From: Planctomyces sp.
GTDB taxonomy: Bacteria; Planctomycetota; Planctomycetia; Planctomycetales; Planctomycetaceae
DNA: 64,000 nt
Assembly: GCA_016795105.1 (NCBI GenBank)
Contig: JAEUIH010000015.1
Coordinates: 1 to 64,000, forward strand
Direction of reading: 5' to 3'
A program made the position numbers and the translations under genes. The notes under the pieces are model-generated. The model was not told where the DNA came from and ran no database searches. It saw nothing but the letters and a program-made list of their open reading frames with translations. Positions 55,431 to 64,000 of the stretch are shown piece after piece. Every line of letters begins with the position of its first letter. Positions within the stretch are counted from its first letter, which is position 1.

Positions 55431-55830
55431 TGGGGTCGAGGTGAAGTAGTGGTTTACCCGACTCCTGCTTCCCTTGCCTGCGATGTCGAGTGACGTTTGC
55501 GCAACGTGTTCCGATTTTGACATCCTTGCGAGTAGTCTCGATCAAAACGATCCTGGTGGTTGCCATAGTTCGCCGAGTTCCAGCGTTGACGACCGGTCGT
55601 GCTGCATTTTCGGGTGGTTGCGATTGCACGAAGGCGTTTCGGCAGAAGTGGCGGCGAGCTCCTGGATGCAGAGGTGGACTGCGAGTTTTGAAATCCGATG
55701 AAACGAGGTAAGCGTGATTGCAAACTCAAAGCGCGTCGAGTCTGCAGGATATGACGAGTACAACGAATGTACCCGGGACCGGTGCGTTTCACTTTTGATG
55801 GATGTCAGGATATTCCAGGAGGGATAGACC

Positions 55831-56853
55831 GTGAAGAAGTTCCGTATACCAATTCTACTGGCACTGGCCGTGGCATTGGCCGCGCCCTCAGCGTTGGAGG
55901 CCCGGGAGTCTCGGGACGACGACGGCCCCGCTTCAAACAGCCCTGCGTTTCTGACCTCGATGCCCGCGGAAGCAGAGCCTTCTCTCTTTGAATCTTCTCT
56001 GACTCAGAAGAACGAAGAACTGGAAGAGCGAATCAGCCGGCTGGAAGCGGAACTCAATCAACCCCGACACTACGGTGTCGATCCCAGCGCCAGCATCGAA
56101 CAACGTTTGCAGAGGCAGGAAGCTGGTACCGGCGGACTGTTCGGTTCCATTGAAGTCACGTTCCTGCAGCCATCACTTTCCGGAGCACAGTCAGTATTTG
56201 GATCCGGAACGGGCCGACTGCTCGAAACGGAATACCAAACCGGCGTTCGCTATGTTCTTGGTTACGTTAGTGATTCGGGACTGGGAATCCGAGGACGATA
56301 CTGGTCATTTGATAACAGCACAGGATATTCTCCACCCTACGCTCCGGCAGTATTCGGTATCCAGCTTCAGGCCGCGGACACAGAAGTGACGATGCTTCAG
56401 CGAATGCGACATCTGGACCTCGAGCTGTCCGGTGGTGTGCGATATGGTCAGCTGGAATACACCAATCCACCTCTTACACTTTATGGCCCAGGGATCGTGC
56501 GATTTGAAGGGTTCGGCCCAACAGCATCGCTCAACGCTCGACGAGCACTTGGCAAGAGCGGCTTCTCTCTGTTTGGCAACGTACGGGGATCAGTGATGAT
56601 CGGCGACATTCGAACCGCATCACTGTTGCTCAATATTCCAACCGGCTCAGTTGAAGACGAAGTTATGACGGTCTTCGAAAATCAGCTTGGCGTTGCATGG
56701 AACCACAATCTTACCAATCAGTTGCTTCTTGAAGTCCGCACCGCATGGGAGACTCAGTACTGGTCCAACAGTACTCTTGAAGACGACTTCTATGGCATCG
56801 GATCAAATCTGGCACTGATGGGTCCAACTCTTGCGGTCGAACTTCGGTACTAA
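55831..56853 (+). CDS. Outer-membrane beta-barrel-like protein
   Basis: 340 residues from GTG 55831, preceded by AGGAGGG. Signal peptide MKKFRIPILLALAVALAAPSALEA. A short coiled coil (about residues 60-77: EELEERISRLEAEL) follows, then an alternating-strand region (GLFGSIEVTFLQPS, GVRYVLGYVSDSGLGIRGRYWSF, HLDLELSGGVRYGQL, FGPTASLNARRAL) that ends in VELRY, an aromatic terminal residue as in barrel proteins. It resembles porin-like barrels with a periplasmic coiled coil; the substrate is unknown. A hairpin follows the stop. Confidence 0.72.
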   Translation: MKKFRIPILLALAVALAAPSALEARESRDDDGPASNSPAFLTSMPAEAEPSLFESSLTQKNEELEERISRLEAELNQPRHYGVDPSASIEQRLQRQEAGTGGLFGSIEVTFLQPSLSGAQSVFGSGTGRLLETEYQTGVRYVLGYVSDSGLGIRGRYWSFDNSTGYSPPYAPAVFGIQLQAADTEVTMLQRMRHLDLELSGGVRYGQLEYTNPPLTLYGPGIVRFEGFGPTASLNARRALGKSGFSLFGNVRGSVMIGDIRTASLLLNIPTGSVEDEVMTVFENQLGVAWNHNLTNQLLLEVRTAWETQYWSNSTLEDDFYGIGSNLALMGPTLAVELRY

Positions 56854-56896
56854 TCCGATCTTCTTCGTACTCATCCGCTGGCTACCTGACTCTATA

Positions 56897-56942
56897 AAAA
56901 TCCCGGTCGTGTATCGTTCTGCGGTACGCGACTCGGGATTTT
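56897..56942 (+). terminator. Hairpin terminator of the barrel protein gene
   Basis: AAAATCCCG-GTCGTGTATCG pairs with CGGTACGCGACTCGGGATTTT, with G:U pairs and one bulge. The T-run is inside the right arm, so activity is likely but not certain. Confidence 0.6.
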
Positions 56943-57414
56943 AGAGTTTCTTCGACGCGAGGAACATGTTTCGATTTCAACACAGATTCCTCCCATCCGT
57001 ACAGCCGGCCGTGCCTGTTTTCGGCGGAATTTAACATCGTTCAAAAACGACAGGCTTCCGGAACTCTAAACTTGCAATGAGTTCGTTCACTGGCAATGAT
57101 CCGCATTCATCTGACGTCATTCAATACGGACGTTGTTCGCAGGTAGTGTGGTCTTAGTAGCTTTACGATGAGGCGATGGGAGTAACGATCCTGCAGTCAT
57201 TGGCGCCATAGACCATCGAGTTGACCTGGGCGAGAGTCTTGTTTTTACCTGAGTGCTTGCTGCCTATTCTCAACATGGCAGCATTTCTGTAATGCCTCCT
57301 GCACACTGAGCGCGCCAAGCACGTTGCAACTGTCCGAGAGGTCACAGACTGCCTCTGAGAACCTCGAATCCTGGCGGAATTGACACACCTTTTTCCTTGC
57401 CTGCTCCTTCCATA

Positions 57415-57458
57415 TCTCCGAGACTGTGCAGCCTAAGCATTTCTTACCGTCTCGGAGA
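57415..57458 (+). promoter_or_regulatory. Inverted repeat covering the ribosome binding site of the giant gene
   Basis: TCTCCGAGAC (57415-57424) and GTCTCGGAGA (57449-57458) are perfect 10-bp arms with a 24-nt loop. The right arm contains GGAG, the ribosome binding site, 6 nt before ATG 57464. In RNA the stem would hide the site. Confidence 0.6.
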
Positions 57459-57463
57459 GAAGA

Positions 57464-60400
57464 ATGAGTACTGTCGTCAGCGCCCTGGCCAAGTTGTTGT
57501 TTGCCGAAAATCGTAAAGCAGATCGAGCACGAAAGGCAAGGTTGGGGCGATCGATTCGGGAGCAGCGAGGCCTTTCAGCGGAGACACTCGAGCACAGAGT
57601 AATGCTGTCTGCGGAGCCGCTGGTCACGGAAACTTCATCTGGCCATTACGTCATATCGTTTGGTGATACTGACGATACCGTGACTGTCGAACTTGAATCC
57701 ACGACATTTTCGACTAACGATGGCGTGATCGCCAGTGTCTCGTACATCAACGACGAGTCCGTTCTGATCAAGTTCAACATCGGGAACGCGACGACCGGCG
57801 TGTTAGGTCTGACGATTGAAGGAGGCGGTGGCAGTGACACCATCACAGTTGAGTCCCTTGGAAAGCCGCTGACGATCCGCGGCGGGGATGGGACCGACAG
57901 CCTCATCGGTCCGGATGCAGATACAGCATGGACGATCTCCGGGCTAAACACAGGATCTGCGACCGGTATCACACTTTTCGAGAGTGTCGAGAACCTGACA
58001 GGCCGCAGCGGTGACGATCAGTTTACACTAGCAACTGCCGGTTCAATCACGGGAACGATCGACGGAGGAGACGGCGACGATACTCTTCGGGGACCGAATA
58101 CGCATAACGTCTGGACGATCTCTGGTGAAGACGCTGGTGAGATACGTAATTTTGATGAAAGCGTTGAGACAGGAGCAGCGACCTTCACAGGGATAGAGAA
58201 TATCTCCGGTGGAAATGCGGTCGATGAATTTCAGGTACTGACAGAGGAATCAGTTTCCGGAATGATCTCAGGTGGAGGTGGAATTGACAGATTGACCGGG
58301 GCCGATGAGGACAACACCTGGACATTGACAGGGCCGAACTCAGGGACCCTGAATGATTCTGAGTTCTCTGATATTGAAGACCTCATCGGCGGCACTGCGA
58401 ATGACACATTGAGCGTCATTGGTGTGACTGCGATACTCGATGGAAAGTTTGATGGTGGTGAAGACGACGAAGACTCGCCAAGCGTCAATACGATCAACTA
58501 CTTCCAGCGAGGTCAGGGGGTTCTTGTCAACCTCGAAACCAGAACGGCCTCAGCTTTGACTGGCGGCTATGTCAATCTGACTCGATTCATCGGCAGTAGC
58601 CACACGGATACACTGGTCGGGCCAGTTGCAGTGCTCGATCAGACAGCATGGACAATCAGCGGTATCAACTCCGGAACAGTGGATGGAAGAGTATTCTCCG
58701 AGTTTGAGAATCTGACGGGCCAGAATTCAACACGTGACGCATTTACGATCACCACTCTTGGCAGCGTGACGGGAATGCTTAGCGGTGGAGTTGGCTCGCT
58801 GGATGGATTTGCGGTCTCGAATATTGCTGGGGATCTGACCATTTTCCAGCCGCTCAGTTCAGATGCCGCCGGCACAACAACGATTGGTTTGAAAACTGTC
58901 AACTACACGGGAATGGATCCGTTTAGCACTTTAAGTGGCAACAATAGTCAGCGAGTGGTCACTGGCACGATCTTCGACCGCGACATGATTGTCGAAGATG
59001 ATTCAGCGATTCCAGGAAACATGAAGGTACACTTCGACGGCGTGACATTCAGCAGTGGACCATCCAGCTTCAGCTTTCCAAGTCCAACAAATTCATTAAC
59101 CCTGGATGCCGGAACAGGCATCGACGAGATCGACATCGTCTCTACAGACGCGGGATTTGCGGGCTCCGTCGTAACATTTAGCCTCGGAGTGTTGACGGTA
59201 ACAGGAAATGAATCAGCAAATAGTCTGACGATCGAGCAAACAGAACGAACGACGTCTACCGCGACACTGAAACTGGTTCTGGACGGTGGTTCACCTCAGA
59301 CGTTCAGGCATGTCGAAGAACTGGTGGTCGATACGAAGGGTGGGGCAGACTCGGTCGAAATGCTGACGACCATCAACATTGATGTCACACTGGGTGGTGG
59401 GGACGGCGCGGACACTCTGACCGGACCTGACGAACAGGTTGACTGGTACCTGACCGGTGCTGATATGGGCAGTGTGGGGGACGCAGATTTTTCCAGATTT
59501 GAATTCCTTCGTGGTGGTAGTGCGGTGGATAGTTTCAAAGTGGAAGATGGAGCCACTCTGACCGGTGACCTGGATGGCGGTGGTGGAAATGACAATTTGA
59601 TTTCCAGCGATGACGATAACACATGGGAAATCTCAGCACTGAACGAGGGATTGCTGAACAGCATTTCATTCTCCGGCATAGAGAACCTCATCGGAGGCAC
59701 TGGCGATGACACCTTTGTGCTTGCAGATGGGGCCGGTGTATCCGGACTCATCGACGGTGGAAATGACGACGACGATGACCTCGACGGTATCGCGGAAGCG
59801 GAATCCGACAGTATCGACTACAGTGCCTACACAACGAAGGTAACTGTCAATGTGGGCACATCGGTGGCAACGGGGATTGGCAGCTTCGTGGCTATAGATT
59901 CGTTCACAGGTGGATCGAGTGACGAAGATGAAGTGATCGGTCCGGACGAAAGCAGTGTGGTCTGGAATGTGACGGACGACGACGAAACGGAAGTCTCCGG
60001 TGTTACATTCAGTGACTTTCAGAATCTAACGGGAGCTGCAGACAATACAGATGCCTTTGTGATCGCCTACGGCGGTCTGATTACCGGAACGATTGACGGC
60101 GGGACTGGCGGGACCGACGGATTGGCGTTCATCGATTCAAGCGACGGCACGCTGGCGTTCAATCCATCAGGAGCCGACAGCTCCGGCACCACTGACAGTG
60201 CAACGTATGGGGCCGCCATTCAATACGTCGGAATTGATCAGGTCGACTACTACGACGACAGTGATCCACTCAATCCCACAATCAGTGGAACCGTGTTTAA
60301 TGACACGATCCGCGTCTTCACCGACCCGGCGAACTCCAGTGGTCTAAAGATCACGTTTGGCAGCACCGAGATTACTTTGAACACAGCGGAAGTCACTGCA

Positions 60401-63400
60401 TTGCAGTCCCTTCGGATCGACGCGTTGGACGGTGCTGACGACATTACAGTGGAATCTCTCCCAGCAAACTACACGGGAAGTCTGGTTCTCTACGGGAATC
60501 GACTTCAGCGAGCAGATTTGATCTTCCCACTCATGGCGGAAGATGACCCATATCCGGACTCAGTGACGTTCAGCGGCAATATCAGCCCGGACTATCTGGA
60601 AGTTTTTGCCGACAACATTACGGTTAACGACAACGTCAAGATCACGACCGGCGACGATGGAATCTTTTTCCGATCACGAATGATTGGCGTATCGACGCTT
60701 GAAAATCTGCTTCCGATTTTCGCCACAAAGCGTTCAGTATCGCTGGATATCGGCAAGAACGCAGAACTGAGTGGAGGAAGTATTTATTTCGTGCTGCAGG
60801 CTGAAGATAAGAGCCTGTCGGACGTGCTTGGTGCCAACAATGAGATCTCGAATTTCCTGATCGGCCCTCTGACGGATGTAATCTCCGACGCCGTCGCACT
60901 GCCGGTTAAGGTTCTCGTAAAGGACTCGTCGGCCACCATTAAGCTGCAGGATGGAGCTAAGATCACAAGCACCGGAACAATTGGGATGTACGCGACAGCC
61001 GCAGCGGACGCATCCGGCAGCGCATCCAGCAGCATGGTCAGCGTTGCCTACGGCCAGGCAACCGCGAATGCCAAAATCGAGATCGAGTCCAATGTTCAGA
61101 TCACAGCCGCGGACGCCGTTGTAATCACCTCCACCGGAGGCGCGACTGCAAATATCAGTGCAACAACGGCACGCGAAATCGAAAGCACACCGAATCCGGG
61201 CGGCAAGGGTGGTGGTCAGGGCAAGAACCAGTTCGCTGTTGGTATTGGTGTTGCTTATGCCAATGTTGTTTCAGAAGTGACCATGGCCTCAACCGCCAGT
61301 ATTTCGGCCGGCAGAACCGCAAATATCACAGCTGGTGGTGACATTGAATCTGAGGCAAAGGGAGAAGGAGGAATCTACGCAACAGGCGCTGCCGGACTGG
61401 GATTCGGCATAGAAATCTCCAAGGCCAACATCAAGACGACAGTTGACGGCACGGTCACAGCAAGAATGAAACCGGGGGCCGTTGTAAAGCTTGAAATCGA
61501 CCCGACAGTCACGTGGGACGGAACTGGAGATGTCCCGTTTGGATATGTCGACTATGCAACTGACCGTATTTACCTCGGTGACACATCGCTGGTCACAGAA
61601 GACACGATTACCTACACGAATCGTCGTGGTACCAGCATTGGCGGCATGGTTGATACACGTGAATACTTTGTCATCGCAGACAGCGACAACCCAGGTTATT
61701 ACTGGTTCGCCGAAACGGAGACGCAGGCGATTCGAGCGAGTCTGGGTTATCTGACTGGTAATGTCGTCAATCTCGTTGCTCAGCCAGGGGAACTTGCCAC
61801 AGCAAACAATGAGCGAGCGTTTGACGGTTCCGACATCGATTCCGGTGCAAATACCGTTTCCCTTGGAAGAAACGGCAATGTGAATAACACATTTGAACTT
61901 GGGCAGGCCGTTGTCTATCACGAAGGAACAAAGCCCATACCGGGACTTGTGGACGGCGGTACTTACTATATTGCCGCATCAACCAGTCAAAATAATCTCC
62001 AGGGAAATACCCGATTCACGGAAGCACAGATTGTTGGCCTGTCGGAGTCCGAAAACGAATCGAGAGCAGGAGTTCTCATCGACATTGGACCATCAGATGG
62101 TACCGGCTACACGCTGGAAGCCAAACACGTCCTGGACTCTGATTTTGCTACGGGACTGGGCATTGTTGCGAAGTTGTCAGCAGAGAACAAAGCAACTGCC
62201 GGCGCTGGCGTCACCAGCGAAGACACAAGTCCTGGTTACGTCTCAAAATTCAAAAGTGCAGTCGGCAATGCTTCCGTCAATGGCCTGTTCGGGAAACTGA
62301 CCAAATCATATGCCGACAATGTCTCCAAAGCGAACACGGCAGCCGGCAACACAGGCGCCAGCAACAGCGTTTCCGTCGCGGGAGCACTTGCGTTTACTTT
62401 CGTCGAACACAATGTCATCACGAACGTCGGCAGTACAGCGGTACTGAAGTCGAACGAAGATCTTGAAGTCAAGGCGCTGATTTCGCAGAAGTATACTCTG
62501 GGAGCCGAGAGTAATGCAGAGCCGCAGGAAGGTTCACCGAGTGCTGATACAACGGCCAGTGTGGCGGTAAATATTGGAGTCTTTAAAAATACTGCTCAGG
62601 CAACAATTGCTTCGAATGCACAACTGGACGGTCTTCGCGCGACTCGAGTCATCAGCGATGTGAGCTATCCGTTTCTGCAGCGTTTTGACGAGTATCTGCC
62701 TTTGAGCTGGGGCGAATTGGTCGACGGCATTCGCAATGACGGGTTGGAAGCCGTAACAAAATACCTCAACACGAACCTCGGATTTAAGGACTCGTTCTTC
62801 AATACGTGGGTGGCAAGCACGGCTAAGGGCGAGAAACTCGGAATTGCAGCATCCATCAATGTTGTGACTCTGACAAACGTTTCCGAAGCGGTTGTGAAGT
62901 CGGGAGCGAAAATTAATCAGGATGTCAACTGGCACGACAAGGATACGGATCCTGCCGGCAGTGATGTCAATGTCCATCCCAACCAGGCTCAAAACCGAGC
63001 CGACGGAAACGATGGTGATGGAAAGGGTGAGCAGGTCGTCTCGATCGAAGCCACCAACTATCAGCAGACCATCAACATGACCGGGAACTTTAAGTTGCCC
63101 GATCTGAGTCTTGATGTGGTGGATGATCCAGACAAGTCTACCGCTGCACAAAAACGCTATAAGGCAAAGAAGGACTACAGCCTTAATCCAGCTGGTACTG
63201 GAGGTTCGAGTGGAGGGGCTGGAGGCTCAATTTTCATCACAGTGCAGAACAATACCACTCATGCCATCGTTGAAGACGACGTGGAGATCTATAGCGGTGG
63301 CGACGGTGGCTTCAACATGAAGGCTGAAGAAGCACTGCTGAACGTCAACCTCGCTCAGGCCTGGGCGAAAGGGGGAGGCTTTGCTATTGGAGGGACGCTG

Positions 63401-64000
63401 ATTTATGCGGGACAGAAGAGTAACACAATAGCACAGTTGAGCAACGAGGCTGAGGTCACTGGTCGCGATGCGAGAATCTACGCGGGTGATTTGACTACTA
63501 ATGTGTCATGGGCCGGAGGGATTGCCAGCGGCGAATCTCTCGGGATGGGAATATCGATCGCGGTCAACGACATTGATCGCACAACACTCGCTCTTATTGG
63601 AGACGAAACGGTTACGGCTGGAACGCCGTTGCGCACTGACACGTCAATCGATGTCACAGACAGTGTTCAGACGCTCGCCCGCGTGAGTGGCGATGTGTGG
63701 TCATTTACGATCGCTGGCGCTCTGGTTGCGGAAGACAAGAAGAAAGATGACACCGCAGCTCAGCCACAGTCTCAGGATCCAACCAAGATTGCCAATGGTT
63801 CGCAAAGTGCAGATCTCAGCAAAGTTACGGACAACAACACTGGCGGATCGGGGACTGGGGTCGGCATCGCCGCAGCAGCTTCCGTCAACATCATCAAAAA
63901 CACAGCGATTTCACGAATCGCGGATGCCGGCAGTATCCACGCCGGGTACGTTTCTGTCAAAGCTGATAACGACACAGGTGTCGTCGCCGCGACCGGTGGC
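57464..64000 (+). CDS. Giant LEPR-XLL surface protein (3' end outside window)
   Basis: Open from ATG 57464 to the right edge: 2179 codons without a stop, and the end lies outside. The N-terminus carries TLEHRVMLSAEPL (residues 41-53), the LEPR-XLL motif of planctomycete giant proteins, preceded by a basic stretch. About 50-1000 contains calcium-binding RTX-like repeats: GGDGTDSLIGPDADTAWTISG, GGDGDDTLRGP, GGGGNDNLISSDDDNTW in pattern. Later parts are beta-rich, with Ala/Thr/Ser repeats and long strand-like segments. It is likely an adhesin or surface-layer component exported to the cell envelope. No catalytic domain was recognised in the visible part. Confidence 0.88.
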   Translation, partial: MSTVVSALAKLLFAENRKADRARKARLGRSIREQRGLSAETLEHRVMLSAEPLVTETSSGHYVISFGDTDDTVTVELESTTFSTNDGVIASVSYINDESVLIKFNIGNATTGVLGLTIEGGGGSDTITVESLGKPLTIRGGDGTDSLIGPDADTAWTISGLNTGSATGITLFESVENLTGRSGDDQFTLATAGSITGTIDGGDGDDTLRGPNTHNVWTISGEDAGEIRNFDESVETGAATFTGIENISGGNAVDEFQVLTEESVSGMISGGGGIDRLTGADEDNTWTLTGPNSGTLNDSEFSDIEDLIGGTANDTLSVIGVTAILDGKFDGGEDDEDSPSVNTINYFQRGQGVLVNLETRTASALTGGYVNLTRFIGSSHTDTLVGPVAVLDQTAWTISGINSGTVDGRVFSEFENLTGQNSTRDAFTITTLGSVTGMLSGGVGSLDGFAVSNIAGDLTIFQPLSSDAAGTTTIGLKTVNYTGMDPFSTLSGNNSQRVVTGTIFDRDMIVEDDSAIPGNMKVHFDGVTFSSGPSSFSFPSPTNSLTLDAGTGIDEIDIVSTDAGFAGSVVTFSLGVLTVTGNESANSLTIEQTERTTSTATLKLVLDGGSPQTFRHVEELVVDTKGGADSVEMLTTINIDVTLGGGDGADTLTGPDEQVDWYLTGADMGSVGDADFSRFEFLRGGSAVDSFKVEDGATLTGDLDGGGGNDNLISSDDDNTWEISALNEGLLNSISFSGIENLIGGTGDDTFVLADGAGVSGLIDGGNDDDDDLDGIAEAESDSIDYSAYTTKVTVNVGTSVATGIGSFVAIDSFTGGSSDEDEVIGPDESSVVWNVTDDDETEVSGVTFSDFQNLTGAADNTDAFVIAYGGLITGTIDGGTGGTDGLAFIDSSDGTLAFNPSGADSSGTTDSATYGAAIQYVGIDQVDYYDDSDPLNPTISGTVFNDTIRVFTDPANSSGLKITFGSTEITLNTAEVTALQSLRIDALDGADDITVESLPANYTGSLVLYGNRLQRADLIFPLMAEDDPYPDSVTFSGNISPDYLEVFADNITVNDNVKITTGDDGIFFRSRMIGVSTLENLLPIFATKRSVSLDIGKNAELSGGSIYFVLQAEDKSLSDVLGANNEISNFLIGPLTDVISDAVALPVKVLVKDSSATIKLQDGAKITSTGTIGMYATAAADASGSASSSMVSVAYGQATANAKIEIESNVQITAADAVVITSTGGATANISATTAREIESTPNPGGKGGGQGKNQFAVGIGVAYANVVSEVTMASTASISAGRTANITAGGDIESEAKGEGGIYATGAAGLGFGIEISKANIKTTVDGTVTARMKPGAVVKLEIDPTVTWDGTGDVPFGYVDYATDRIYLGDTSLVTEDTITYTNRRGTSIGGMVDTREYFVIADSDNPGYYWFAETETQAIRASLGYLTGNVVNLVAQPGELATANNERAFDGSDIDSGANTVSLGRNGNVNNTFELGQAVVYHEGTKPIPGLVDGGTYYIAASTSQNNLQGNTRFTEAQIVGLSESENESRAGVLIDIGPSDGTGYTLEAKHVLDSDFATGLGIVAKLSAENKATAGAGVTSEDTSPGYVSKFKSAVGNASVNGLFGKLTKSYADNVSKANTAAGNTGASNSVSVAGALAFTFVEHNVITNVGSTAVLKSNEDLEVKALISQKYTLGAESNAEPQEGSPSADTTASVAVNIGVFKNTAQATIASNAQLDGLRATRVISDVSYPFLQRFDEYLPLSWGELVDGIRNDGLEAVTKYLNTNLGFKDSFFNTWVASTAKGEKLGIAASINVVTLTNVSEAVVKSGAKINQDVNWHDKDTDPAGSDVNVHPNQAQNRADGNDGDGKGEQVVSIEATNYQQTINMTGNFKLPDLSLDVVDDPDKSTAAQKRYKAKKDYSLNPAGTGGSSGGAGGSIFITVQNNTTHAIVEDDVEIYSGGDGGFNMKAEEALLNVNLAQAWAKGGGFAIGGTLIYAGQKSNTIAQLSNEAEVTGRDARIYAGDLTTNVSWAGGIASGESLGMGISIAVNDIDRTTLALIGDETVTAGTPLRTDTSIDVTDSVQTLARVSGDVWSFTIAGALVAEDKKKDDTAAQPQSQDPTKIANGSQSADLSKVTDNNTGGSGTGVGIAAAASVNIIKNTAISRIADAGSIHAGYVSVKADNDTGVVAATGG

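Larger units (their letters stand above)
55147..55830. other. Gene-free stretch with two REP-like palindromes
   Basis: No supported gene. It holds palindrome copies at 55318-55346 and 55403-55430, which are about 60 nt apart. It is the divergent region between the sigma gene and the outer-membrane protein gene. AGGAGGG at 55817-55823 belongs to the latter. Apparent frames on the minus strand run through the repeats. Confidence 0.6.
56854..57463. other. Intergenic region before the giant surface protein
   Basis: It holds a terminator hairpin (56897-56942) and, at its right end, an inverted repeat over the ribosome binding site of the giant gene. Between them I see no gene. Confidence 0.55.

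Noticed and set aside
55162-55629. 155-codon minus-strand frame
   Set aside because: Composed of palindromic repeat sequence and low-complexity DNA with no family match.

Overview
The window reads as a chromosomal segment of a planctomycete, probably in or near the Planctomycetaceae. The evidence is the combination of an ECF sigma factor close to a WD40-carrying Ser/Thr kinase, a giant surface protein that opens with the LEPR-XLL motif, large secreted proteins of no recognised family, and dispersed fold-back repeats of the ACCACGAAAGACACGAA type between genes. The phylum is inferred from gene content; no rRNA or other phylogenetic marker is present. I recognise no CRISPR array or replication origin.

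Layout. (1) 1-7.6 kb, minus strand: an integrative element that continues off the left edge. It holds a large serine recombinase, DUF2924, two small genes, an overlapping pair of unknown cargo genes, a small sigma-like protein, and a phage-type AAA ATPase / DUF669 pair. (2) 7.7-13.3 kb: a fructan or sucrose locus. An AraR-like GntR/LacI chimera is divergent from a sugar porter, a PfkB fructokinase and a secreted GH32 fructosidase, with a TGTA-N2-TACA palindrome in the shared intergenic region. (3) 13.4-16.4 kb: a small island (second serine recombinase plus a nucleotidyltransferase/partner pair) bracketed by a direct repeat of about 307 bp. The right copy contains the terminator of an initiator tRNA-Met gene and stops at that gene's 3' end. 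(4) 16.8-22.1 kb: four single genes on the plus strand (C39-like membrane peptidase, alpha/beta hydrolase, lipoprotein, Bax-inhibitor-1 family), followed by about 0.7 kb of mosaic repeats.

(5) 23.1-35.4 kb: a tightly coupled operon of seven exported amidohydrolase-fold proteins carrying nine amidohydrolase units. Only the fifth gene keeps a full set of metal ligands; the others look like pseudo-enzymes. I consider this the most striking system in the window. (6) 35.7-41.3 kb, plus strand: an ECF sigma factor, a LysM-like ORF joined in frame through one TGA to an amidase_2 remnant, and a Hanks-type kinase with WD40-like repeats. (7) 52.6-41.4 kb, minus strand: an ECF sigma factor, a VWA protein with a possible anti-sigma N-terminus, and two exported proteins of more than 1,100 residues. 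(8) 55.1-53.1 kb, minus strand: another ECF sigma factor, a 65-residue stub resembling a planctomycete kinase N-terminus, and two tandem paralogous Cys-rich secreted proteins. (9) 55.8-64 kb, plus strand: an outer-membrane beta-barrel-like protein and the first 2,179 codons of a giant LEPR-XLL surface protein whose ribosome binding site lies in an inverted-repeat arm.

The plasmid- or phage-like genes are confined to 1-7.6 kb and 13.4-16.3 kb. The remainder is ordinary planctomycete chromosome, rich in cell-surface and ECF-regulated functions.
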